NCBI GenBank assembly: GCA_934096035.1
Contig: CAKOKX010000001.1
Coordinates: 806,001 to 870,000 of the forward strand
Length of the DNA stretch: 64,000 nt
Source: an uncultured Bacilli bacterium
GTDB lineage: Bacteria; Bacillota_I; Bacilli_A; RF39; UBA660
Direction of reading: 5' to 3'
Part shown: positions 15,673-24,738 of the stretch, piece by piece
Layout: each line of letters starts with the position of its first letter
How positions within the stretch are numbered: position 1 is the stretch's first letter
Program-made: the position numbers and the translations under genes
The notes under the pieces: model-generated
What the model saw: only the letters and a program-made list of their open reading frames with translations
Told to the model about the DNA's origin: nothing
Databases searched by the model: none

Positions 15673-17207
15673 CTCATACGTCCCAAATTATTTGTAAAGT
15701 TGTCATCATAAACCTTTAAAATTGCATCTTTCTTATTTCCAATTCTACTTTCATTAATATAATTTATAAAATAATTTTCTTTATCACTTAAAAATGAAAC
15801 ATTTATATTGCTTAAAGCTACATCATTATTAAACATATAATATAAACTTTTAATATAATCCATCGTAACACCCAAATTATTACAAATTATTTCAAAAAAC
15901 TGTTTCTGAATATTACAATAATTACTTAAAAAATATTCTAAATCTGGATATTTAGATTGATACCACAGTTCTCTACTAAGTTCTAGTTCAAAAACACTTA
16001 TTACCTCAAATATTTCATTTAAATTAATACTTTTATTTTCTATTCTTTTAGCTAAATTAATATAAAACTCTTTTGATAATGATAAAGCAATTGATGCTCT
16101 TAAACCAGATTCGAAATTACCGTAATGACCAGACTCTATAACAACTCCATGATCCTCCAAAACTTTATAAAAGAAATAACCTTCTTGCCCTGTATTATTA
16201 TCAAATATAATACTATAAGCATAAAACATCTTATTTACTTCTTCATGAGTTAAATTAGGAAAACAATCATATAATTTATTTATATTACTTGAAAACAAAG
16301 TACATTCAATATCATTATTTGGATTAAACGTTGCAAACTTCATCGCCTCGATACTATTAATTTCTCTAGCATAAACATATGGTTCTTTATTATTATCTAA
16401 ACTACAGCCTAAATTTTCTGCACTTGCTTCACTAAACCATGTCCAATTATAAGGATTAATTTCTCTATTATCAAAGCTATACAAATAACCATTTTTACTT
16501 TTTAATCCACTACTTTCTAATTCTTTATTGTTAGATCCCATTAATACATGCATAACTTCATGACTAATTACATCTTTCATTTCATCACTAGATAAAGTTT
16601 CATTAATTCCTAGAATATTTTGTTTAGAATTATAATATCCATAATTATATCCTTTATACAAAAATATTTTTAAATTAGCTAAATTGCTATTAATATGTTC
16701 TTTATCTAAACCTACACCATTCGTTTCCAATTTATTATAATTGTCAATTATTTTTTGACATACACTATATACAAATTCATTCGTAGTACCAAAATATGTA
16801 TCATTACTGTGAACTACTTGATATTCTTTATTATTTTCTAAAACTCTTTTATATAATACATCTATATTTAAATAATCTTCACTACTTTTACTTACTTCAT
16901 AATTAATATGTTCACCACAAAAGAGTTCTTCATATGGATACGACACCTCTATGCTTTTAACACTTTCTTCAAAAACCTGCATTGAAGAAAAATTTACTTG
17001 ACTATTTAAAATATCCATGTCTTCTTTACTTAAACTAAGACCTTCATATTTAGACTCTATTATTTCAATCATCGAATTACTTGATTTTGTGTTATATTCT
17101 TCATCAACATTGCCTCTACCATTAGAATTATTTCTTGATAAACCACATGAAGTTAAAAATATATTTAAAGATAATATTATTAAAGTTATTCTTTTTTTAA
17201 AATTCAT
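15669..17207 (-). CDS. lipoprotein with HExxH zinc-peptidase motif, type VII locus
   Basis: The 512-residue protein has a type II signal peptide (MNFKKRITLIILSLNIFLTSC) with lipobox LTSC, so Cys21 would be lipidated and the protein anchored outside the membrane. HEVMH at residues 216-220 is a gluzincin-type zinc site. A plausible third ligand lies in WFSEASAENL some 40 residues later. I cannot name the peptidase family. The start is the ATG five bases behind GGAGG; an upstream ATG overlaps that site. Placed between EsaB and the Esx-like genes, it may process or unfold secreted proteins at the surface (inference). Confidence 0.7.
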   Translation of the reverse strand: MNFKKRITLIILSLNIFLTSCGLSRNNSNGRGNVDEEYNTKSSNSMIEIIESKYEGLSLSKEDMDILNSQVNFSSMQVFEESVKSIEVSYPYEELFCGEHINYEVSKSSEDYLNIDVLYKRVLENNKEYQVVHSNDTYFGTTNEFVYSVCQKIIDNYNKLETNGVGLDKEHINSNLANLKIFLYKGYNYGYYNSKQNILGINETLSSDEMKDVISHEVMHVLMGSNNKELESSGLKSKNGYLYSFDNREINPYNWTWFSEASAENLGCSLDNNKEPYVYAREINSIEAMKFATFNPNNDIECTLFSSNINKLYDCFPNLTHEEVNKMFYAYSIIFDNNTGQEGYFFYKVLEDHGVVIESGHYGNFESGLRASIALSLSKEFYINLAKRIENKSINLNEIFEVISVFELELSRELWYQSKYPDLEYFLSNYCNIQKQFFEIICNNLGVTMDYIKSLYYMFNNDVALSNINVSFLSDKENYFINYINESRIGNKKDAILKVYDDNFTNNLGRMS

Positions 17208-17259
17208 AGTTGCCTCCATATTATTATTTTAACAAAAAAAATATTATAATAAAAGAAAA

Positions 17260-17280
17260 GAAGCTTTATAAAAAGCATTC
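17260..17280 (-). terminator. probable terminator after esaB
   Basis: GAATGCTTT and AAAGCTTC form a stem with a one-base bulge around a short loop, followed by TTTTCTTTT on the minus strand. It could partly separate the secretion ATPase unit from the lipoprotein gene. Confidence 0.5.
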
Positions 17281-17281
17281 T

Positions 17282-17536
17282 TTACATAAATACAACAGTT
17301 GTACCATTTCTAATATTTGTTTCTCTAACTAATAAATTAGAGGGATATATATTAGAATCTTCAATATTATAAAGTTTTCTTCCCTTTTTTTCATCACATA
17401 TACCTCCGGATAATTCTTTAATAGACTTATTAATTAAATTAACCACTGTACCTATTCTAATATTAATTGGTACAAATACATCAAAAGAATCATCAATTTC
17501 AGGAAGTAATAAATGTACTAATACTTTATTATTCAT
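17282..17536 (-). CDS. esaB: EsaB/YukD-like ubiquitin-fold protein
   Basis: The 84-residue protein has the size and strand-helix-strand pattern of YukD/EsaB, a small ubiquitin-like cytosolic protein of type VIIb secretion. It begins KVLVHLLLPEIDDSFDVFVP, followed by IRIGTVVNLINKSI and a C-terminal LLVRETNIRNGTTVVFM. There is no diglycine at the end, as in YukD. It overlaps the start region of its upstream neighbour essC by four bases, so the pair is translated together. The call rests on size, fold pattern and context. Confidence 0.75.
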   Translation of the reverse strand: MNNKVLVHLLLPEIDDSFDVFVPINIRIGTVVNLINKSIKELSGGICDEKKGRKLYNIEDSNIYPSNLLVRETNIRNGTTVVFM

Positions 17537-20500
17537 AGTTCTTCCTCCATATCAAGCATATGTTTAATAGCTTCATGTGCTCCTCGTCTTACCAAGAATG
17601 CTAAATAAGGGAAATCAAGTCTTTTTTCATCAGTTGATAAATTAGGCATATGTAATATACTTTGTGTACCAGCATTACCCCCTAGCCAAATACCATTATT
17701 AGTATCAATAGCTGATGCCCAATCTTCAAGCATTAATTCTCTAAGACCATTAGATACATCAACAAATATTATATGAATATTTTTATAGTTTTTAATATTC
17801 TTAAACAAATTACCAATCGCTGTATATAATTCCTTTGATATCTTACTAGGTAAGAAAGAAGCTCCAAGGATAAAGTAATATCTTTCTTTACCATCATTTT
17901 TAAGTATTCCATTATTCATTTTAACAAATGCTTCTTCATACTTATCTTTTACCAAGCTCACATTTTCCATATTTTTAGGAAATGCATTAGCAAAATCTAT
18001 TACTTGAACAAAATTACCTTTATTTAATGAAAATTCTCTAATTAAAGCATGAACAAATGAAATTTTTACTTCATCAATATTAGTTGCTACGATTGGAGTA
18101 ATACTTCCAGTATTAAAATTAAAGGTCGTAATTTCTTTAGTATCTATATTATAACCAACAGGTATTCCTTCTTCATATTGTTTATCAATTAAATCATAAA
18201 CATTTATTTTTTCTGGTATTGTAGGAATCTTACTAGCTTTAGTAACATAAGCATTATTTAATACTTTAGATAGTTCTCGTAAAGAGTTTGTAAATTCTTT
18301 ATCTGTAGCAAATGATGCTGTTTGAAACTCATAACCACAGTCACCGACTAAAACCATACCTCTTCCAAATATTTTTGCTGGAGTAATACCCTTCGGAGCC
18401 TTAACAATTTCTCTATAATCATAATCTTGTGATAATTGTAATGCAATTTTATTTTCAAAATATTGAGCACTTCTGCTTCTAATAGCATTCGTAGCAATTG
18501 CACTAACTACAAAGACAACACCATACTTATGTCCATCTCTAAATAAAGGATTTATCATATCACTAAGCTTAGAAAAGTTTTCACTAAATACATCATAATT
18601 ATTTATAATTGTTATAATGAGAGGTAACTTTTTGCCACTATTAGCTATATAATCTGTATAAGAACCAGCATAATCTGCAAATAGTTCTTTTCTCTTTTCA
18701 ATTTCTCTACTTACAAAAGCAAATAAATCTTGCATCTTATCCGGAGAATCAACAGTTACAATATCACCAACATGAGGAAAAGAATTAAATATTTTAAGTG
18801 ATTCACTACCACAATCAGCAATATAAATATTTACTTCATCAGGATTATGTTCTGTAACAATACTTCTAATTAAAGTAGATAATAATTTTTCTTTACCAGA
18901 ACCACTATTACCATAAATAACTAAATTGCCTTTATTAGTTAGATCAATTGTAAGTTTATTTTGTAATTGATTAACCGGATCATCATATTCTCCGATTAAA
19001 GGTGCTATTACATAAGGTGTAGCTTCATAATGATATTTATTTTTCAAATCATTTAAATATATTACTTTAGGTATACTAGGTAACCACAATTGATTTGTTA
19101 CAATATTTTCCCTTTTACCTAAATTATAAATGTATTTTACAATATTAGTTAATTGATCTCCATAATCTTTATCCTTATCATTAGTAACTTTTACATCTTT
19201 AATAGATTTTGTTACATAGCCAACATTATTTATAAAATTTAATGATTCATCAGTTTTTAAAACAATTCTATCACTTGGTTGATATTTAGCACCACTCCAT
19301 CCGGATTGGCCAATATCAAAATAATCATTATAACCAACTTGTAAATAAAATCTACCTGCTTCTTTAATTGATGCAGCCTCAGGTCTTTTTAGCATTTCCA
19401 TACTATCACCACGATCTTGTACTTTCAAACAAACTTTAAATTTTGAGTTTGCCCAGATTTGATCATTAACTACCCCGCTTGGCTTTTGTGTTGCCAAAAT
19501 TAAATGAATACCTAAAGAACGTCCTATACGAGATGCACTAATTAATTGTTGCATAAATTCTGGTCTTTGTTGTTTTAACTCAGCAAATTCATCACAAATA
19601 ATAAACAAATGAGCAAGAGGTTTCTTTACAACACCTTCACGATATAATTTTTGATACTTATAAATATCTATTGTACCTTCACCCAAAGCATCTCTTGTTT
19701 CATTAAAGAGTTTTTGCCTTCGATTTAATTCACTTTGAATAGAAACTAAACTACGATTCATTTCTGCAACATCTAAATTAGTAATTGTACCAACTAAATG
19801 TGGAATTTTAATACCTAACTCTTTATTTTCAAAAGCCCCAGCTAAACCTCCACCTTTATAATCTATAAGTACAAATTCAACTTCATATGGATGATAATTA
19901 ATAATCATCGATAAAATATAAGTAATAATAAATTCTGATTTACCTGAACCAGTAGAACCAGCAATTAAACCATGTGGTCCATGAAATTTTTCATGTAAAT
20001 CGAGCATAAACTTTTCACCATCAGCATGAACTCCTACAACTGTATCAAGACTTACCACCGGATTATTACTTTGCCAACGATTTATTATATTTAGTTGTTC
20101 AATCTTAGAAACTCCAAACATATCTAAGAAACCTAAAGAACTAGGTAAAACTGATGGACCAGCTTCAGACTTAACAGGAATATTGAGTAAAAATTTTGCT
20201 AATGATTTCATTTCCAACTCTTTTGATGTTTTACTAATATAAAATACTCTCTGAGAGTTTAAACCTGATTCTTTAGATATAACAGCACCATCCTTATCAC
20301 TTGCTTCTATAAATGCTGTCGTAGTATTTGGTACTTGCTTAATATCATCTTCAATAACTAGTAATGAAAAACCATATTCATTTATTTTCTTATTAACTAA
20401 TTCATCCACTATAGGAATATTTTTCATATTAAAATAATCATCAGTTATTATTAAATAATATGGATTTGGATATACATCCCTTTTTTCAGCATCAACATTT

Positions 20501-22089
20501 TCTTCTTTTCTCTTCTTTAATTCTTCTTCTAAATAACTAGATACAATTTTTGCTTCATCTATATTGCTTGCAAAGAATCTAACACTTAAATCTTTTGAAA
20601 ATGCATGAGGTAAATATTTAAAAAATTCCCATCTTATTAAATTATTTTGATTTGTAAATAAAACTAATTTTACATCCACACTACTATGAAGAGCAATGAG
20701 TTGTACAATCAAACTATTTATAAACTCTATTTTATTATTACTATTACATATTATGGATGTAATAGCATTATCTTTTAAAGATAACGTAATCGGCGCCCCT
20801 TCAATATATTCGTATCTACTTGCAACCTTATATACCTCACTTAATAACTCATCTTCTTGCAAAGTGAAATGCTTTTCCGGAGCAGTTATCAAAACATTAG
20901 ATTTCACTCTTCCAGTCCCTACTCTGATATTCAAAAACTCCTTATCATTATATTGGCACCACCAAAAGTTTTTATTTTTATTTTCAATGATGGATACGCA
21001 ACTATCAGCACTCGGATAATTATCATTCATAATTTGCAATTCATTTTTAATTAAATTACCAAGCTCTCTTTCTTTATCAAGTAAATACTCTTTATATCTA
21101 GAAATCCTCTTTTCTTCATTTTTAACAGAATTTTTTCTTTTTATACCACTAGCTATCTTAGGAATAACTAAACTACCTATTAACATAGCTACACACATAA
21201 CCATCTGAGGAATTAAACTCCATATATTTCTTCCCGATATAATTCCGTATATAACATTATAAGCCATAACAGAACTTGACGCCAACATAACTAATGTTGT
21301 TCCAAATTGTACTATAAATGGATTTTTATTTTCTTTTTCACTAGGTGGTGGAGCATCAATTACAACTTCATGTTCATATATTGTTTCTCTGATTGATGGA
21401 TAATGAGCAAAATATTCACTTTTATCATACAATTCCACATACTTATCTTCTTCTAAAACTTCTTTTATTTCTTCATTACTTTCTTTATCTTCTATTAAAC
21501 TCATTCCAGTTACTTTTAACTTATTTTTAGGATTATTTACACATATAAAATTATTCATCCAAACAAGCTTTAAGCCCCCAAGAAAGATAATGTCCCCAGC
21601 TTTTAGTTTTTTTAATGTTAATCTATTATTATTAATATATACTTTATAATTATCATCGTTTACAGTTGATACAACCCATTCATCTCCTACAGATTTAAAC
21701 ATTGCCTCAACACTAGTCAAATATCCTTCTTGATAACATATATGACATGCCTCACTACTACCTACCGAAAAGCTATCTAAATTTTTAAAGTCTAACTTGA
21801 ATAAACTTTCTTTTGCAGGCATAAAATATATTTCTAAATTATTAGGTAATCCTGCAACTTTAAGTACATATCTATCATACAATTTAATTTTTATTTCATT
21901 TACAACTTCATTATTATCAATAATATCTACCGTTCCATTACTTTTTAAATAAACCTCATTATTTTTTCCTTCAAGAGTTATTAATATATCCTTGTTTCCA
22001 TTATTATAGGTTATCAAAAAAGTATCATCAATCTTTGATGGTAACATATATTTATTAACTCTATTATTATCTATCAAAAAAACTTTCAT
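17533..22089 (-). CDS. essC: EssC/YukB type VII secretion ATPase (FtsK/SpoIIIE family)
   Basis: This is the motor of type VIIb secretion, a membrane-anchored ring ATPase that recruits and exports WXG proteins. The 1518 residues divide into two N-terminal FHA-like domains (about 1-190), two membrane segments (about 258-284 and 289-313), and FtsK-like ATPase modules. The first module is canonical, with Walker A GSTGSGKS at 711-718, IDYKGGG, and Walker B LFIICDEFAEL near 828-838. The second has GNSGSGKE (about 1060-1067), keeping Lys but replacing the following Thr/Ser with Glu. The third has no recognisable P-loop (FNTGSITPIVA). Length and order match EssC. No EsaA, EssA or EssB was found in the window. 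Confidence 0.93.
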   Translation of the reverse strand: MKVFLIDNNRVNKYMLPSKIDDTFLITYNNGNKDILITLEGKNNEVYLKSNGTVDIIDNNEVVNEIKIKLYDRYVLKVAGLPNNLEIYFMPAKESLFKLDFKNLDSFSVGSSEACHICYQEGYLTSVEAMFKSVGDEWVVSTVNDDNYKVYINNNRLTLKKLKAGDIIFLGGLKLVWMNNFICVNNPKNKLKVTGMSLIEDKESNEEIKEVLEEDKYVELYDKSEYFAHYPSIRETIYEHEVVIDAPPPSEKENKNPFIVQFGTTLVMLASSSVMAYNVIYGIISGRNIWSLIPQMVMCVAMLIGSLVIPKIASGIKRKNSVKNEEKRISRYKEYLLDKERELGNLIKNELQIMNDNYPSADSCVSIIENKNKNFWWCQYNDKEFLNIRVGTGRVKSNVLITAPEKHFTLQEDELLSEVYKVASRYEYIEGAPITLSLKDNAITSIICNSNNKIEFINSLIVQLIALHSSVDVKLVLFTNQNNLIRWEFFKYLPHAFSKDLSVRFFASNIDEAKIVSSYLEEELKKRKEENVDAEKRDVYPNPYYLIITDDYFNMKNIPIVDELVNKKINEYGFSLLVIEDDIKQVPNTTTAFIEASDKDGAVISKESGLNSQRVFYISKTSKELEMKSLAKFLLNIPVKSEAGPSVLPSSLGFLDMFGVSKIEQLNIINRWQSNNPVVSLDTVVGVHADGEKFMLDLHEKFHGPHGLIAGSTGSGKSEFIITYILSMIINYHPYEVEFVLIDYKGGGLAGAFENKELGIKIPHLVGTITNLDVAEMNRSLVSIQSELNRRQKLFNETRDALGEGTIDIYKYQKLYREGVVKKPLAHLFIICDEFAELKQQRPEFMQQLISASRIGRSLGIHLILATQKPSGVVNDQIWANSKFKVCLKVQDRGDSMEMLKRPEAASIKEAGRFYLQVGYNDYFDIGQSGWSGAKYQPSDRIVLKTDESLNFINNVGYVTKSIKDVKVTNDKDKDYGDQLTNIVKYIYNLGKRENIVTNQLWLPSIPKVIYLNDLKNKYHYEATPYVIAPLIGEYDDPVNQLQNKLTIDLTNKGNLVIYGNSGSGKEKLLSTLIRSIVTEHNPDEVNIYIADCGSESLKIFNSFPHVGDIVTVDSPDKMQDLFAFVSREIEKRKELFADYAGSYTDYIANSGKKLPLIITIINNYDVFSENFSKLSDMINPLFRDGHKYGVVFVVSAIATNAIRSRSAQYFENKIALQLSQDYDYREIVKAPKGITPAKIFGRGMVLVGDCGYEFQTASFATDKEFTNSLRELSKVLNNAYVTKASKIPTIPEKINVYDLIDKQYEEGIPVGYNIDTKEITTFNFNTGSITPIVATNIDEVKISFVHALIREFSLNKGNFVQVIDFANAFPKNMENVSLVKDKYEEAFVKMNNGILKNDGKERYYFILGASFLPSKISKELYTAIGNLFKNIKNYKNIHIIFVDVSNGLRELMLEDWASAIDTNNGIWLGGNAGTQSILHMPNLSTDEKRLDFPYLAFLVRRGAHEAIKHMLDMEEEL

Positions 22090-22126
22090 ACTTTTCCTAC
22101 CCTTTTTATTTTGTTATATTTATTCT

Positions 22127-23671
22127 TTAATTAATACGAATTGGATCACTTATAGTTCCACTTCCTGATACATAGCTTACTGAATTTACAAGATAAAAAG
22201 TTGGCCTAACAGCACTAATCTCAATACGATTACCTATATATTCCGGTAATTTTATATCATTAATTATATATTTAGGTATAGTCCAATCATTAAATCCCAT
22301 ACTTATCCAATTATCTATATTTGCATAATTTTCCCTATTTTCTGAGAACGTTTGTGACCAAGAATCAATATTGGAAGCAAATACAAAATCACTCAAGTAC
22401 ATTAGTCCTATATATGCACTAATATTATTTTCGCTATCGGTATTCATAAATTCTTTTTTAAATGCTGAAAAAGCATTATCAGTATCCTCATCAATAATTT
22501 CTCCACCTAATTTCCAATCTACTAATTGTATTTTTTCTATCCAATCATTTGAAAAAGCATTTAAAAAAAACTCTAAATTTTGACTATATAATGTAGATTG
22601 ATCCCAAGGTATTTCACTCGAAGTTGCCGAAATATCTGATTCATCCCAAAAATACAAGTCAATTTGTGACAAATATCCTTTATATGACGGTACATCTGAA
22701 TAATCAGGTGCTATTTCAAAGGATTTTTCATAACCAATAGTTCCTAATTGTTCTTTTGTAGCATAATAATACTTAATTAATTTAACTAAACTTTGTCCAA
22801 CAACACCATGCTCAGTTTCATAAAACAAGCCAATAATACGATATAAATTTTCTTTTGGGCATGGACTCTCATTAGATCCAAAACACACAAAATTCTCAAC
22901 ATCTTCACTCGCACCAAAAAAACGATATGAATCATCTGATAGTGTTGAATCATAGGTATTGTGATAAAAAATCTTTGAATTTTCGTTTCCATATGCCATA
23001 CGAAAGTTAATAATACATTCACCCAAGTTTTCACCACTACCACAAAATTCACCTAATGAGTTAGGTTCTCTATCATATGCCTTTACAGCTACACCAGCAC
23101 TAAAAGTTTTTCCCATTGTAGTATTAGTTGCATTTTCATCAACAAAAAGATATAAATCATATTCTTTATTACCTTTTAAAGATATACTATCATTATAAAT
23201 CTTATAAATATTTCCGTAAGTTCCTTTTAATCCTGCATTTAATTCTGTTTTTAAAGCATCATCAAAATCACTATCACCATTTGTTGCTTCAGATAATAAT
23301 CCTTCAGAAACTACATCTTTGCTTCCTTTACTAGTTAAAATATAACGAATATTTGACGCTTCTATTGTATTTGTATTTAAAGTTGCGATATACAAATTAA
23401 AACCTACAAATGTTTCACAATAAGAAGTAACAGTAAAACTATAAGGAGTTGTTTGAAATCCTCTATTTCTACTCATTGGATATGAATTAGAAAGATTAAC
23501 TGAACTTGTACCAGTTAGTTTAATTTTTGCACAACTAGATAAACTTATCTCAGTTAAATTTCCACCTTGTTCAATTGGTTTCATGAAAGCTGTAGTTATT
23601 CCAATTGATAAAACTACAACAATCAAAATAGCAAGTATTGATAAAATTATAATTCTTGTTTTTTTACTCAT
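22127..23671 (-). CDS. membrane-anchored extracellular protein with CFGxNESPCP motif, type VII operon leader
   Basis: The N-terminal segment TRIIILSILAILIVVVLSIGI is a membrane anchor or uncleaved signal; the remaining 480 residues should face outside. Around residues 250-275 lies DDSYRFFGA, then FVCFGSNESPCPKENLYRIIG. The C-terminus has VRPTFYLVNSVSYVSGSG followed by SDPIRIN. The same blocks occur in the protein encoded at 29029-30111, so they form a family of two in this window. I know no function for it. It has AAAGGAGAT before the ATG and a good promoter, and precedes essC by 37 bases, so it is probably cotranscribed with the secretion ATPase. Confidence 0.65.
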   Translation of the reverse strand: MSKKTRIIILSILAILIVVVLSIGITTAFMKPIEQGGNLTEISLSSCAKIKLTGTSSVNLSNSYPMSRNRGFQTTPYSFTVTSYCETFVGFNLYIATLNTNTIEASNIRYILTSKGSKDVVSEGLLSEATNGDSDFDDALKTELNAGLKGTYGNIYKIYNDSISLKGNKEYDLYLFVDENATNTTMGKTFSAGVAVKAYDREPNSLGEFCGSGENLGECIINFRMAYGNENSKIFYHNTYDSTLSDDSYRFFGASEDVENFVCFGSNESPCPKENLYRIIGLFYETEHGVVGQSLVKLIKYYYATKEQLGTIGYEKSFEIAPDYSDVPSYKGYLSQIDLYFWDESDISATSSEIPWDQSTLYSQNLEFFLNAFSNDWIEKIQLVDWKLGGEIIDEDTDNAFSAFKKEFMNTDSENNISAYIGLMYLSDFVFASNIDSWSQTFSENRENYANIDNWISMGFNDWTIPKYIINDIKLPEYIGNRIEISAVRPTFYLVNSVSYVSGSGTISDPIRIN

Positions 23672-23701
23672 AAGAAAAATCTCCTTTAGTCTACTATTTA
23701 A

Positions 23702-23730
23702 ATTATAAATTAAATTTAAATTTTGTTCAA
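23702..23730 (-). promoter_or_regulatory. promoter of the anchored protein-essC-esaB operon
   Basis: TTGAAC, 17 bases, TATAAT on the minus strand, followed by a leader of about 25 bases with AAAGGAGAT. No other convincing promoter appears before esaB. Confidence 0.65.
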
Positions 23731-23755
23731 GTATATTTTAAAAATTTGCATCAAA

Positions 23756-23786
23756 AAATGTGAAAGCATTTTACAATTTCACATTT
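23756..23786 (-). terminator. terminator of toxN
   Basis: AAATGTGAAA and TTTCACATTT form a 10-bp stem directly after the toxN stop codon, followed on the minus strand by TTTTTTG. Confidence 0.75.
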
Positions 23787-23789
23787 CAT

Positions 23790-24308
23790 TTAACAAGTAA
23801 TAGATATCTTATTATATTCATAACATTTTTCTTCTAACAATTTAAAATTACAACATCTTTTGGCGATATTCATACTTAATGTCCCATTACAATATTTCTC
23901 ATAAAGTTTTCTTGATCTATTATATAATTTATCACTATTACGATTTAGCCAATGCAATTGTTCTTTTAATAATTTTAAGTATTTTTCTTCGTATTCATCT
24001 AGACAAGTTTTATTCAAGTTTATATTTATAATGTTATTTTCCGTTACTGGTAACATATTATTAAAATTAATGGCTCCTAATTTACCATTATCTAATTTCA
24101 TAAAATCCAATTTAGTTTTTAATTTTAAGTGCTTAGGCTTTGGACTTGATAAGGGAGCAAAATATTTGAAATTGTCTACTTCAAATAATACCCCAATATA
24201 AGGTCTCATCTTTTTCTCATTATAATTATACGGCACTTTACAATCAAATTGTCTCAAATAGTTGCAATAATCAACATCCAATCTAACTAAAATTAATGTT
24301 TTTTTCAT
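23790..24308 (-). CDS. toxN: type III toxin-antitoxin system toxin, ToxN/AbiQ family endoribonuclease
   Basis: ToxN is an A-rich-sequence endoRNase kept inactive by pseudoknots cut from its ToxI RNA; known members abort phage infection. The 172-residue protein shows family hallmarks: YCNYLRQFDCKVPYNY (residues 14-29), RPYIGVLFEVDNFKYFAPLSSPKPKH (35-60, an AbiQ/ToxN core), and LGAINFNNMLPV (78-88). I start it at MKKTLILVRL, which gives the usual length of about 170 and has GGGGGAT seven bases upstream; a longer frame exists. The ToxI repeat array and an intervening terminator lie just upstream in the same orientation. Confidence 0.93.
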   Translation of the reverse strand: MKKTLILVRLDVDYCNYLRQFDCKVPYNYNEKKMRPYIGVLFEVDNFKYFAPLSSPKPKHLKLKTKLDFMKLDNGKLGAINFNNMLPVTENNIININLNKTCLDEYEEKYLKLLKEQLHWLNRNSDKLYNRSRKLYEKYCNGTLSMNIAKRCCNFKLLEEKCYEYNKISITC

Positions 24309-24479
24309 AAAAATCCCCCAAATATATATAATCTCGTCCAACATCTTTGACTTTTTCACAGATTCTTTTCGTTCTATTTATTCATTTAAAGATTATATTT
24401 ATTAATCTTCTAGATAGCCAAATTATAACATATGTTCGATTATATATCAAGATACTTTTTTGCAAAACTCATAATTTAT

Positions 24480-24511
24480 TACAAAACAAAACTAGAGTGT
24501 GCTCTCTAGTT
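24480..24511 (-). terminator. attenuating terminator between toxI repeats and toxN
   Basis: AACTAGAG and CTCTAGTT form an 8-bp stem with a 6-base loop, followed on the minus strand by TTGTTTTG. In type III systems a leaky terminator here keeps antitoxin RNA in excess over toxin mRNA. Confidence 0.75.
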
Positions 24512-24519
24512 TCTTTTTT

Positions 24520-24655
24520 AAGTTCCTGTTAAGGTCGGAATCACCGCTTTTTTAAGTTCCTGTTAAGGTCGGAATCACCGCTTTTTTAAGTTCCTGTTAA
24601 GGTCGGAATCACCGCTTTTTTAAGTTCCTGTTAAGGTCGGAATCACCGCTTTTTT
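24520..24655 (-). ncRNA. toxI: ToxI antitoxin RNA: four perfect 34-bp tandem repeats
   Basis: Four identical 34-bp units lie head to tail with no mismatch. On the minus strand each reads AAAAAAGCGGTGATTCC, then GACCTTAACAGGAACTT. Each can fold as an H-type pseudoknot: GGU with ACC, and UUCC in the loop with the downstream GGAA. The A-rich junction is the expected ToxN cleavage place. Copy number, unit length and the position upstream of toxN match known type III antitoxins. The repeat is unrelated to CRISPR because there are no spacers. Confidence 0.93.
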
Positions 24656-24670
24656 ATCATAAGATATTAT

Positions 24671-24699
24671 ATTATATGTAAAACTAAATAATTTAACAA
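24671..24699 (-). promoter_or_regulatory. promoter of the toxI-toxN operon
   Basis: TTGTTA, exactly 17 bases, TATAAT on the minus strand. Transcription would begin about 10 bases before the first ToxI repeat. Confidence 0.75.
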
Positions 24700-24738
24700 C
24701 TTATGTAGCAATAATATAACACAAAAATAACGAAATGT

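Noticed and set aside
24520..24655. CRISPR array.
   Set aside because: The four units are directly contiguous with no spacers, and they sit upstream of a ToxN-type gene, which explains them as ToxI repeats.
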